A DNA stretch of 64,000 nucleotides from contig JAPSLM010000009.1 of NCBI GenBank assembly GCA_031180825.1, positions 1-64,000 on the forward strand. The letters are read 5' to 3'. The stretch's first letter is position 1. Every line of letters starts with the position of its first letter. The notes below the pieces were generated by a model. That model did no database searches. It was not told where the DNA came from and saw nothing but the letters and a program-made list of their open reading frames with translations. Shown piece after piece: positions 7,684 to 16,185 of the stretch. Source of the stretch: Paenibacillus sp. (lineage in GTDB: Bacteria > Bacillota > Bacilli > Paenibacillales > NBRC-103111). The position numbers were made by a program, and so were the translations under genes.

Positions 7684-8664
7684 ATGCTTTATTTGCACGA
7701 CGGGCACATACGGGAGCTCGGTATCGATTGGCGCAACTTGACGGGAATTATCGAGAACGTCATAAAAATCAAGGAGGAAGGCGACTGCGCACACCCCCTG
7801 AAGCCGTACTTGCGCTTCCGCGATCCGGCCAACCGGATCATTGCGATGCCGGCCTTCGTCGGCGGAAGCCGTCCGATGTCCGGGATCAAGTGGATCGCCA
7901 GCTTTCCGCATAACAGCCGCCTCGGGATGCCGAGGGCGCACAATACGATCATTTTGAACGATCCCGCGACCGGGGCGCCCCTGGCTTTTTTTTACAGCGG
8001 ACTGCTGAACGGGCTTCGGACCGCCGCGGTCAGCGGAGTCATGCTTCTTGCCTATATGGCAGCGAGGCAGCCTGCGGAGGCGCGGCTCGGAATTGTCGGC
8101 TGGGGGCCGGTAGGCCGTTTTCACCTCGAGATGTGCGCGGAATTGTTGGGCGAGAAGCTTCAGCGGGTTACCTTGTACGACCTGAAAGGGATTGATCCGG
8201 AGACGGTCCCGGCGTCCGTTCGGGCCATCACGGATATTGCGGACGACTGGCGTCCGGTTTACCGGAATTCCAATGTGTTTGTCACCTGCACCGTCTCCGC
8301 CGAACGTTATATCGACGAGGCTCCGCGGGCAGGCGCGCTCCTGCTGGGTGTTTCTCTGCGGGATTACAAGCCCGAAAGCGTATCGAAAGTGCGGGCGATC
8401 GTCGTCGACGATTGGCGGGAGGTGTGCCGCGAGAATACGGACGTGGAGCAGCTGCATCTGAGGTATGGTCTGCAGGAATCGAACGTGCGGACGCTAGCGG
8501 ACGTCGTCTGCCGCGATGGACTTGCCGGTTATGCGAAGGAAGAACCGGTCTATTTCAACCCGATGGGTCTCGCCATCTTCGATATCGGCGTGGCGGGATA
8601 CTATTGGCGGGAAGCCGTTCGGCTCGGTAAAGGCGTAAAGCTGGAAGAAGCAGGGAGTTCGTAG
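7684..8664 (+). CDS. sbnB: SbnB-like dehydrogenase (diaminopropionate biosynthesis)
   Basis: A 326-residue member of the ornithine cyclodeaminase/mu-crystallin family. SbnB oxidatively splits the SbnA product with NAD to give L-2,3-diaminopropionate and 2-oxoglutarate. The Rossmann motif GIVGWGPVGRFH lies near residue 137, and the SGLLNGLRTAAVSGV segment is typical of the family. It is the last gene of the ligase-sbnA-sbnB operon, which ends in a terminator. No siderophore synthetase, NRPS or dedicated exporter adjoins it, so the Dap product of this cluster is not evident. Confidence 0.9.
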   Translation: MLYLHDGHIRELGIDWRNLTGIIENVIKIKEEGDCAHPLKPYLRFRDPANRIIAMPAFVGGSRPMSGIKWIASFPHNSRLGMPRAHNTIILNDPATGAPLAFFYSGLLNGLRTAAVSGVMLLAYMAARQPAEARLGIVGWGPVGRFHLEMCAELLGEKLQRVTLYDLKGIDPETVPASVRAITDIADDWRPVYRNSNVFVTCTVSAERYIDEAPRAGALLLGVSLRDYKPESVSKVRAIVVDDWREVCRENTDVEQLHLRYGLQESNVRTLADVVCRDGLAGYAKEEPVYFNPMGLAIFDIGVAGYYWREAVRLGKGVKLEEAGSS

Positions 8665-8690
8665 GGGGATAGAACAGGCAGGTTGCTTGG

Positions 8691-8714
8691 GACGCTCGGA
8701 AGAGCGTCTTTTTT
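8691..8714 (+). terminator. terminator of the diaminopropionate operon
   Basis: GACGCTC and GAGCGTC pair around GGAA and are followed by six T. Confidence 0.9.
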
Positions 8715-9233
8715 GGCTTTCTTTTTCCTAGAATGTACGAATAATAGAAAATGTGATCACGGCATTTTCCATGGTGGAACTTTTCGGGATATTTCTCAGG
8801 CGAAGATCGGAAAAAATAGCTCATGTAAGCGACTTGATGGAGTCTGTCAGACGCAAAAAAGCATCGTACAATATGACCGATACTTACGTTGTTCTCTTAC
8901 TTTTTCTTATTGTTCGCTCTCTCTTTTTCTTCCGATAAGCCTCGACGGTTGCGGTCGCTATTTCCTTTTCTTCATCCTTGGAGCGCAGAATCGTTTCCAA
9001 CAAGTTAAGTGGGGTCCAATAAACAAGCAATTATAAATTAAACGGTTCAAAATTCTTTTGGATGGGAGAGTATTGACGAGCAGCAGACAGTACTTTTGGC
9101 GCTGGCGATTCGCTACCGCTGCCCGCCTGAGAAGTTTTTACCTTTTGGGATTTGGGGATGGTAGTCCTTCGGATATACATCGAATGACCGCTAGTGTGTT
9201 TAGTGGCCATTCGACGTATAGCACCTCGAATTC
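8715..9233. other. AT-rich intergenic region without a convincing gene
   Basis: The short open frames here have no ribosome site and no protein-like composition. One imperfect inverted repeat is visible at 8748-8770 (GAAAATG and CATTTTC around TGATCACGG). The base composition is clearly lower in GC than the diaminopropionate operon, matching the bacteriocin locus that follows. Confidence 0.5.
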
Positions 9234-9401
9234 TTATTTTCTTCGAATAAGAAACATTATCGTAATAAATAACGATGTCAAAAATATGCCACCCCAACCA
9301 ATTGTAGGAGCATAAGTTATATATTTTTGTCCTAATAAAGCAAACAATATAAAGATAAAATTTAAGACCATAGCAATAATAACGATCTGCTCTGATTTCA
9401 T
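9234..9401 (-). CDS. 55-residue membrane protein beside the bacteriocin gene (possible immunity protein)
   Basis: A small gene with start ATG at 9401 and GGAG six bases upstream, encoding MKSEQIVIIAMVLNFIF and onward. Two hydrophobic helices (about 6-22 and 33-50) flank a short loop, and the tail is basic (RRK). It starts 46 bases after the end of the halocin-C8-like gene on the same strand. Small two-helix proteins in this position often serve as immunity factors, but that role is inference from position and topology only. Confidence 0.55.
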   Translation of the reverse strand: MKSEQIVIIAMVLNFIFILFALLGQKYITYAPTIGWGGIFLTSLFITIMFLIRRK

Positions 9402-9447
9402 AATAATCTCCAAGTTCGTAGGTTTTTTAAATTCTCAAAGCAAATGT

Positions 9448-10182
9448 TTAGTAAGCACCGGAATCTCTTTGACAAGTGCCGGAACAATATCCTACGACCG
9501 AACCCGAGACGACAGTTATACCTCCAAAGCAGATGGCGCACCCTATCCCGAATGTAGCGGCACATGCAATTCCACACATGGTTCCTACTATGGCAATCGC
9601 CCATGCAGCTACTCCTTGCGAAGCTAAGCAATTGTTAAAGCAAGACCACCATCCCTCCGGTGCTACGGTAGATTTCGAAAATTCTTGTTTTACATTATTC
9701 GGTAAAATAGCATATCCCGATTCGATAGTTCCGTCTTCCTGTATTTGAGCATCAAAAATCACTTGTATTTTTCTGAGCGACTGCATGAATTGTGCTGTCT
9801 TCTTTTTTCAGGCCTAGCATTAGAATATCTTCCAAGAACTCCCCCTTGTTATTAAATATCATGTAGTATTTGCTGTCCTTCTCGGCGCCCTGGATAGGAT
9901 AATACACCAAATAAGCATTTCCTTCTTTCGTTTTGACAATATATCGCTGTTGTTCATCCAATGATAACGTATCAGAGTACTTTAAGATTTCTTTTTTTGC
10001 TGCAGCAAGTTTTCCTGAAGAGATCACCCAATGATCAATATTCAGATATCTTGATTCAAGTTCCTTGACTACGACCAAATCGGTTTTCTTTGAAGTGTTT
10101 GTGCCTGAGCAGACGAATAAGTAAGTACAGATGTGACGGCAAGAACAAGAGCCAGACATAGAATAAACATGCTCTTTTTCAT
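9448..10182 (-). pseudogene. halocin-C8-like bacteriocin precursor, disrupted by two frameshifts
   Basis: Three consecutive pieces read as one secreted precursor of about 244 residues. Piece one starts at ATG 10182 with a clean signal peptide (MKKSMFILCLALVLAV..., cleavage near AQA) and soon meets a stop. Piece two, a charged propeptide in the -1 frame, runs from about 10097 to 9766. Piece three returns to the first frame: a glycine-rich hydrophobic domain with eight cysteines (WWSCFNNC, CGIAC, CAIC, CSGTC), as in halocin C8-like bacteriocin domains. The two indels are opposite in sign and cancel; a T run near 9766 is one likely site. Either the gene is inactive, or the sequence has two errors. 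Confidence 0.7.
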
Positions 10183-10532
10183 TTCAAACAACAGCTCCTT
10201 AGAGTATTTTTTATTACACTTTTCTAATATACCATATTAATACTTTTATGTATTTATCCCCCTATTCCTATTTTGATCTTATGTTATTTCCATTTTTTAT
10301 TGGAAAATGTCGTCACTTGCTGCTCAAGAAGCGTCGATCGAGGCATAGCCATACGATGTTGCATGTTAGCTGAATTGCACAAACCTGTTTAACAAAATGA
10401 GCCAGGTTCAAAACAAAGACTGCTTGGAACTTTCTGAATTAAAGAGCACCCCCCCTAAAAAAAATTAACGGGAACGAACAAGTTAGTGAGCTCTTGCAAA
10501 CAATAATTGTTAAACAGCAAAGGAGAGAATTT
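10183..10532. other. intergenic region between bacteriocin and CuAO-N genes
   Basis: Holds the AT-rich upstream region of the minus-strand bacteriocin gene (about 10200-10300) and the leader of the plus-strand CuAO-N gene. AACAATAATTGTT at about 10499-10511 is a small palindrome just before the ribosome site of the latter. Nothing else is recognised. Confidence 0.4.
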
Positions 10533-11402
10533 ATGAACATGAAAAAACCTGCGATGATTGCCGTAACCTGCGTTGTCGCGACCAGTTTGATGGCCGGTTC
10601 CGCATTGGCAAAGTCCGATCATGCCAACCGTGCCGAGAGAGCCGAAGTCACAGCCCCATCTCACGATACTGCAAAGGGAAAAGACTTGAAGGTTAAAGCA
10701 GAGGTTGAGCCGAAGGCATCCGTTACGGGTACGACTTATGAAAACAACGGCAAAAACGGCTACAAAGGCCTGCTAAATGCCATTGAAAATGTACAGGATA
10801 AGCCGGCCGGCGCCGTGCTTGCCGATCTTCTATTGACCAAATACGAAACTCAGCTTACGGTCGAGAAGAAAGCCGAATTGGAAGCGATCGTCGAAAAAGA
10901 CGCTGCGCTTTCGGCGGCCGCCGATTTGCTCGACTATCAGGGCAACGTAACCGACGCGGTTTATGTTCAGAAGGAAGCCGTAAAAGCGAATGTGAAGAAC
11001 CTCAACGCATATAAGAAGCTTGGCAAGCTTTACGAGAAGCTTGGAAAATCCGGCGTGCAGTTGTATGTTAATGGCGAAGAGCCTTCCATGGAAGTCCGCC
11101 CTTTCATCCGCGAGGGCAGCACTCTGGTGCCTTTCCGGGCCATCTCGGAGGCGCTGAAAGCGGAAGTGAACTGGAACCCGGAAGAGCGCTCCGTGACGGT
11201 GACTCGCGACGGCATTGCCGTTAAGCTTTTCGTTGACAGCACGAAGGCTTATGTCGACGGCAAAGAAGTGACGCTGGAGGTTCCGGCAGCTATCGTTGAA
11301 GGCAATACCGTAGTGCCTGCCCGTTTCGTCAGCGAGGCTTTGAAAGCCGTTGTGAAATGGGAAGAAGAGTCGAAATCCGTTGTGATCTACGAAGACAAAT
11401 AA
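10533..11402 (+). CDS. secreted protein with copper-amine-oxidase-N (stalk) domain
   Basis: A 289-residue exported protein. A signal peptide (MNMKKPAMIAVTCVVATSLM, cleavage after ALA) is followed by a lysine- and alanine-rich helical region (about 60-180) and a C-terminal CuAO-N domain. The domain shows its usual repeats: VYVNGE-like strand, EGSTLVPFRAISEAL, then VEGNTVVPARFVSEAL. These domains occur on Paenibacillus surface proteins and need not bind copper. AGGAG precedes the ATG at 10533; the in-frame upstream start at 10494 has no site. Monocistronic. Confidence 0.85.
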   Translation: MNMKKPAMIAVTCVVATSLMAGSALAKSDHANRAERAEVTAPSHDTAKGKDLKVKAEVEPKASVTGTTYENNGKNGYKGLLNAIENVQDKPAGAVLADLLLTKYETQLTVEKKAELEAIVEKDAALSAAADLLDYQGNVTDAVYVQKEAVKANVKNLNAYKKLGKLYEKLGKSGVQLYVNGEEPSMEVRPFIREGSTLVPFRAISEALKAEVNWNPEERSVTVTRDGIAVKLFVDSTKAYVDGKEVTLEVPAAIVEGNTVVPARFVSEALKAVVKWEEESKSVVIYEDK

Positions 11403-11442
11403 GACAAGTTTTGCAAAGAACCGGCCTTTCAAGGGCTGTGAC

Positions 11443-11480
11443 AAATGGGTTGGGGATCTCGGTCCTCGGCCCATTTTTTT
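11443..11480 (+). terminator. terminator of the CuAO-N gene
   Basis: AAATGGG (11443-11449) pairs with CCCATTT (11470-11476), followed by a T run. Confidence 0.8.
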
Positions 11481-11676
11481 AAAATTTAAACCTAACGACT
11501 CCCCGTCCTCGCTTTACAAGCATCCTCCAAGTCCTGCCGCATCTTGTCGAAATCTAGCAAAAATGTATGTTATAACGCATGTATTGGAAAATTATGAGTC
11601 CAAAAAGGGCCGGTTTCGTAGTATATTAATGTAAAAGGATTACACGTGAGACCAGCATATGGAAAGGGGAACCTAG

Positions 11677-12960
11677 ATGGCAATTATTGAAGTAGTTAAA
11701 TTCGACGGGCCGCCCGATTTATTGGTATGGAAATATCCGAATCAAGAGCTAGGCACGTGGACTCAACTGATCGTCAACGAAACCCAGGAGGCGCTGCTGT
11801 TCAAAGGCGGGGAGGCGCTTGACCTGCTCGGTCCCGGACGGCATACGCTGTCGACGCAAAATATTCCGGTTCTTTCCTCCGTCGTCAATTTGCCTTTTGG
11901 CGGCAAGTCGCCGTTTACGGCGGAAATTTGGTTCGTGAACAAGCTGCATAAGCTGGACTTGAAATGGGGGACGCCGACCCCGATTCAGCTGCAGGAGCCC
12001 AAATATCATATGATGGTATCGGTCCGCGCGTTCGGTCAGCTGGGCATCCAGATCGAAGACACGCGCAAATTTCTGCTGAAGTTGGTCGGAACGCTTCCGT
12101 CGGTCAATCAGGCGGCGCTCGGAAAATATTTTCGCAGCATCTTGATGATGAACATAAAGGAGCTCATCTCCGCCTACTTGGTACATAAAAAAATTAGCGT
12201 CTTGGAAATCAACGCTTATATCTCCGAAATATCCAAACATATGGAAAGTCGAATCGTTTCGATTTTTCAAGAGTACGGGATTCGTCTGGTCGGCTTCCAG
12301 ATCGATTCCATCAATTTGCCGGAGGAAGATCCGGCTACGAAGCGGTTAAAGGAAGCGCTGGCGAAAAAAGCGGAAATGGACATTCTCGGCTTCTCCTACC
12401 AGCAGGAAAGAACGTTCAATACGCTGGAAAGCGCGGCGAAGAACGAAGGGAATCCGTCGGCTTTCTTGGGAGCGGGCATCGGTCTGGGGCTTGGTCAAGG
12501 CGTCGGTATGACGATTGGCGATTCGTTTTCGCGGTTATCCGGACACATGGATGTGTCTGTCCCTGTCCAGACGTGCTCGAACTGCGGCATAAGCAATACG
12601 CATGATTCCAGCTTTTGCAGAGGATGCGGACATTCGCTCAAACAGGGAGCCGCTTCTTCGGCCGCTTGCCAAGCGTGCGGTCATTCCCTTCCCGCGGGCT
12701 CTAAATTTTGCCCGAACTGCGGCGACCGGTACCGCCCTTGTCCCCGCTGCCAAGCGGATAACCCGGAACAAGCGCTTCATTGTACAAAATGCGGAGAGTC
12801 GCTGGGCGCCACTTGTCCTCAATGCGCGACAGTGGTGGAGGCGGGTGCGAAGTTTTGTCCGGAGTGCGGCAAGAGCATGGTGCTCGCCTGCAGTCAGTGT
12901 CAGCAGGTCGTGCAGCCGGGGCAAAAATTCTGTTTTGAATGCGGGAATAAGTTAGGGTGA
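11677..12960 (+). CDS. ydjI: SPFH-domain protein with five zinc ribbons (YdjI-like)
   Basis: A 427-residue protein. The first ~285 residues form an SPFH/flotillin-like domain (start MAIIEVVKFDGPPDLLVWKY, as in B. subtilis YdjI). A glycine-rich linker (GAGIGLGLGQGVGM) leads to five successive zinc ribbons with CxxC pairs: CSNC/CRGC, CQAC/CPNC, CPRC/CTKC, CPQC/CPEC and CSQC/CFEC. B. subtilis YdjI works with YdjG and YdjH to recruit the PspA homologue YdjF to membranes. Here the partners that follow are membrane proteins, but no pspA gene is in the window. Five ribbons is an unusually long array. Confidence 0.88.
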   Translation: MAIIEVVKFDGPPDLLVWKYPNQELGTWTQLIVNETQEALLFKGGEALDLLGPGRHTLSTQNIPVLSSVVNLPFGGKSPFTAEIWFVNKLHKLDLKWGTPTPIQLQEPKYHMMVSVRAFGQLGIQIEDTRKFLLKLVGTLPSVNQAALGKYFRSILMMNIKELISAYLVHKKISVLEINAYISEISKHMESRIVSIFQEYGIRLVGFQIDSINLPEEDPATKRLKEALAKKAEMDILGFSYQQERTFNTLESAAKNEGNPSAFLGAGIGLGLGQGVGMTIGDSFSRLSGHMDVSVPVQTCSNCGISNTHDSSFCRGCGHSLKQGAASSAACQACGHSLPAGSKFCPNCGDRYRPCPRCQADNPEQALHCTKCGESLGATCPQCATVVEAGAKFCPECGKSMVLACSQCQQVVQPGQKFCFECGNKLG

Positions 12961-12973
12961 AAAGGAGCTTGAG

Positions 12974-13717
12974 ATGAATATGAACCGTTTGCCTGCCGTG
13001 GCCGCCAAATTGATGTTCGGCCTCATTGTTTTGGTAACCGCAGCTGCCTTTTTCTTATGCCGTCCGGAGGATTGGGGAACCGCGCACTGGTGGACTTCCT
13101 TGATCAGCATCGTTCTTGCGGAAGCGGCATGCTATTATTGCGCTGCATCCGAAGTGAGGAAAAACCGGCGCGGAGACGGACTTCCCGCCTCCTTGACCTT
13201 CGTTACGATATCGGCGTTGTATGGAGCTGCCGCTATTTTTCATACGGTTTTCTTCTGGTTGACCCTGCGGATTTCCTTGACCTCTTACCTGGTGATCGAA
13301 GTCATCACTGCTGCGGTCTGGGCGATCGGGATAGGGCTAGCCTATCATTTTACGAATGGCGTGCGGAATCAAGAGGATGACCGGAAGGCGCAGATGCAGC
13401 TGATGAAGCAGATGAAGCTGGCCCTAGACTCGGTCAGCTATGCGCTGGAAGAAGAGCAAATCGAGGAGCGGGAAGCATTGAAAGCGGGGGTAAGGGAGCT
13501 GATCGAAAAAGTGAAGTACAGCGACCCGGTTTCACATCCTTCGATGATCCATATGGAGGAGAACCTGCTGTGGCAGATCAAGGAGCTGGAGCGCTGCGTC
13601 CGCGGGCTCAGTGATCAGGCGGGAGAGACAGGCAAGGTGGAGATGTCCCGCAAGCTTCTGCGCGATATTTCGGCCGACCTGGCCCGCAGAAACAGTCAGC
13701 TGATCACGTTGAAATGA
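12974..13717 (+). CDS. four-TM membrane protein of the SPFH cluster
   Basis: A 247-residue protein with four hydrophobic helices in the first 130 residues and a charged, largely helical cytoplasmic tail (EEEQIEEREALKAGVRELIE...). It starts 13 bases after the YdjI-like gene, with AAGGAG upstream, so it is co-transcribed. No known family was recognised. The position suggests a membrane partner of the SPFH protein, comparable to YdjH, but the similarity is one of layout rather than of sequence I can show. Confidence 0.7.
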   Translation: MNMNRLPAVAAKLMFGLIVLVTAAAFFLCRPEDWGTAHWWTSLISIVLAEAACYYCAASEVRKNRRGDGLPASLTFVTISALYGAAAIFHTVFFWLTLRISLTSYLVIEVITAAVWAIGIGLAYHFTNGVRNQEDDRKAQMQLMKQMKLALDSVSYALEEEQIEEREALKAGVRELIEKVKYSDPVSHPSMIHMEENLLWQIKELERCVRGLSDQAGETGKVEMSRKLLRDISADLARRNSQLITLK

Positions 13718-13727
13718 GGCCGAAGCA

Positions 13728-14021
13728 GTGCATCATAGCAATACGGAAGATAAGACGGAAGTTAGATTGGACACGGATAATCCGGCGATCGAAGGCGCCG
13801 TGATCGTGCTGGCGTTCCTCTTGTTTTTTCCGGCGGGTTTCCTTTTGGCGGCGATACGGTTGTGGAAGCATCGCAATCTAAGCTATCAAAAAATATATGA
13901 CTGGAGAAATGCAGGCGCGGCCTTTCTTGTTCTGGCTGCGGATCGCCGACCTTGCTGCACCCCGGCGAAAGCAAGGCGTCCTTATTGCAATTCTGCTTTG
14001 GCGTATCCGCAGAGCCGCTAA
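13728..14021 (+). pseudogene. decayed first copy of the TM/zinc-ribbon paralogue family
   Basis: The N-terminal half (NPAIEGAVIVLAF... WKHRNLSYQKIYDWRNAG) matches the two following genes closely. It then jumps, by a deletion of roughly 140 codons, into the C-terminal zinc ribbon. The first half of the ribbon (SGCGSPTLLHPGESKA) is readable only in another frame, and the last part (PYCNSALAYPQSR) is back in the main frame, so the ribbon is frame-shifted. The start would be GTG. It is still in line with the operon. Confidence 0.8.
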
Positions 14022-14087
14022 GTAAGCAGCTATTGTTCGATTTACGCGGCTATTACAACCAGCGTACCAAGAGGGAGGGAATGCGAA

Positions 14088-14825
14088 TTGATAGATAGAC
14101 CGGCTATAAACGGCACGGTGGTCGTGCTCGCTTTGTTCTTCTTTTTCCCGGTCGGTATCGTTCTGTTCGGTATCCGTGTGTGGAAGCATCGGAATTTGAG
14201 CTACCAAAAAATATATGATTGGGCAGTTGCGGGCACGGCGTTTCTGATCATGTATTCAATCATGTGTCTCATCTTCACGGATGAAGCCAATCGAAAGCTG
14301 GATATTTTCATATTTATAAGCATCCTGTTCCTTCTTCCCGGCTTGCTCCTGCTATGGGTAAGCGGGAGGAAGCGGAAGCGCCTTTACCAACGGTACGAAC
14401 AGTATCGCAATATTGTCATGAACCAAGGCGTGACGTCTATTTACGGAATTTCGGAACGGGTCTTTCAGCGGCCGATGGTCGTCGCTTACGACTTGCAGCG
14501 GATGGTTTATCTTAAAATGCTTCCGAATGCCGTCATAGACACGGATTCCATGCGAATTATTTTTGACCAAGGGAGATCTGCGGCCTCGACGATTCATGTC
14601 AATGTTGCCGTGAGCGGCGACGGTTCGGTGGGGGATCGTCTCAACCGCGGGTTCGACGGGAAATCGGAGCGGAGCAACCCGCAGCCTTCGTTCGCGAAGG
14701 CGGAGAAGCCGCTGCCGAAGACGGTGGAATGTTCCGGCTGCGGTTCATCTACCCTGCTGCGGCCTGGCCAAAGCACCACATGCGCTTATTGCGATTCCCC
14801 TCTCTCGTACCCGAAGAGCGGATAA
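14088..14825 (+). CDS. TM/zinc-ribbon protein, paralogue 2
   Basis: A 245-residue protein with two or more TM helices in the first 90 residues, a middle domain, and a C-terminal zinc ribbon (CSGCGSSTLLRPGQSTTCAYC). The TTG start at 14088 is supported by GAGGGAGGG upstream and by the matching TTG start of the next paralogue. It resembles the YdjG idea of a membrane protein with a zinc ribbon that pairs with an SPFH partner, but here the ribbon is C-terminal. The function is unknown. Confidence 0.75.
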   Translation: MIDRPAINGTVVVLALFFFFPVGIVLFGIRVWKHRNLSYQKIYDWAVAGTAFLIMYSIMCLIFTDEANRKLDIFIFISILFLLPGLLLLWVSGRKRKRLYQRYEQYRNIVMNQGVTSIYGISERVFQRPMVVAYDLQRMVYLKMLPNAVIDTDSMRIIFDQGRSAASTIHVNVAVSGDGSVGDRLNRGFDGKSERSNPQPSFAKAEKPLPKTVECSGCGSSTLLRPGQSTTCAYCDSPLSYPKSG

Positions 14826-14876
14826 AAATTGAGGATATTCATTCGAGCTATACCATGAAGAGAGGAGGGAGCCTTC

Positions 14877-15587
14877 TTGAATTACGATCGTCCGGCCATA
14901 AGCGGCGTTGCGATTGCGCTGGGATTTATTTTGTTTTTTCCGATCGGCATCGTTTTACTGGCTGTCCGTTTGTGGAAGCATCGCGATTTAAGTTACCAGA
15001 AGGTCATTGACTGGAAAAACGCAGGCACGACGTTTTTGATTATTTTTATCCCGTTTATGATTTCGTTCTTGCTCCATTTGGCTGCCGGGAGCGATATTCA
15101 ATACTGGGTGATGGTATGGGTGGTCCTCCTTGACTTGATTCCCGGCATATACATGCTGTGGAAGAGCAGGCAGCGGCGCAAGCAGCTCTTCGCCAGATAC
15201 GACCATTACCGTCATCTCGTCTTGGTGCAAGGGATGACTTCCATCCAGACTTTAGCGGAGACGGTGAACCAGCGGCCGGCCGTGGTGGTCAACGATTTGC
15301 AGCGCATGATTTATCTCGGCGTGTTCCAGGATGCGTTCATCGACATGTACTCGATGTCCATTGTGTTTAACCAATGGGCTCCGGCAGCCTCGACGGTAAA
15401 CGTTAACGTGTCCGTGAGCGGGGGAAGCTTTGTGCCGCAGCAAAACAAGCCGCCCGCGCCCGCGCCCCCTCCAACGCCCAAGACGGTGGAATGCCCAGGC
15501 TGCGGATCGTCCGCCCTGCTCCAGCCCGGCGAGAATAAAAAATGTCCTTATTGCGATTCGCCTCTAGCCTACCCGCAGCACGGATAG
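14877..15587 (+). CDS. TM/zinc-ribbon protein, paralogue 3
   Basis: A 236-residue paralogue of the preceding gene with the same plan: WKHRDLSYQKVIDWKNAG after the first TM helix, a second TM pair, a soluble domain (VNQRPAVVVNDLQRMIYLG), and a C-terminal ribbon CPGCGSSALLQ...CPYCDSPLAYPQ. It starts with TTG after GAGAGGAGGG. It is the last gene of the SPFH operon, which ends in a strong hairpin. Neither paralogue has a signal peptide, so the ribbons should be cytoplasmic. Confidence 0.75.
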   Translation: MNYDRPAISGVAIALGFILFFPIGIVLLAVRLWKHRDLSYQKVIDWKNAGTTFLIIFIPFMISFLLHLAAGSDIQYWVMVWVVLLDLIPGIYMLWKSRQRRKQLFARYDHYRHLVLVQGMTSIQTLAETVNQRPAVVVNDLQRMIYLGVFQDAFIDMYSMSIVFNQWAPAASTVNVNVSVSGGSFVPQQNKPPAPAPPPTPKTVECPGCGSSALLQPGENKKCPYCDSPLAYPQHG

Positions 15588-15622
15588 GAGCAGACCTTAT
15601 CAACGCAAAAAAAGAGTACAGG

Positions 15623-15650
15623 AGCACTGGCCTGAAGGCCGGTGCTTTTT
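15623..15650 (+). terminator. terminator of the SPFH cluster
   Basis: AGCACTGGCC pairs with GGCCGGTGCT around TGAA (one mismatch), followed by a T run. Confidence 0.85.
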
Positions 15651-15878
15651 CGTGACCGGGAATGCCCTTCGATCTTTGAAGAAAGCGCTGCGTAAAAACG
15701 GCAGCCCTATGGCACTTCACCACCGAACAAGCCAGAGGGAAACTAAAACATTTGTATCCTGATATTTGACTCGTTCAAGGTATTAGTAGGTTGTATGAAG
15801 TTTTACAAAGCAAGGGGGATTCTAAGAGAACATCAATTTTCGCAGTCCAAATCTATTAGAATCGGAGGCTGCGTATCA

Positions 15879-16102
15879 ATGAGAAGATCGAAGATTTTTG
15901 CGCTTCTGTTAGCTCTATTCTTGACTGTTTTTGTTATATTTCCATTCTCGGTTTCTGCTTCGGATGTTAATGTTGCTGCTCAGCTGCACCACCTAAGAAC
16001 TCGGCTTTCGCTATCATGGATCCTACTCCAGGAAGTGCAGCCAATTTAAAGATCTTTGCTTCTTCCGATGCTGCCGGTAAAGACATAAGTGTTGTTATAT
16101 AA
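15879..16102 (+). pseudogene. short exported protein, frameshifted remnant
   Basis: ATG at 15879 with GGAGG upstream opens a convincing signal peptide (MRRSKIFALLLALFLTVFVI... SVSAS). Shortly after the cleavage site the frame turns to poor-quality sequence and ends at 16049, while the next frame gives a better peptide (APPKNSAFAIMDPTPGS...) ending at 16102. A single-base indel would join them into a 70-residue exported peptide. The family is not recognised; decay is an inference. Confidence 0.4.
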
Positions 16103-16185
16103 TAGTATAATAGAGCAGGCTCGAACATCTTGATTTCAATAGGTGTTCGTTGCCTGCGTTTCTTATTCGAAGGAGGGACTTCCTA

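Noticed and set aside
8753-8938. 61-codon plus-strand open frame
   Set aside because: No ribosome site and no family resemblance; composition is that of AT-rich intergenic DNA.
9031-9297. Minus-strand open frame beside the bacteriocin locus
   Set aside because: It overlaps the 55-residue membrane gene in another frame, has no ribosome site, and looks non-coding.
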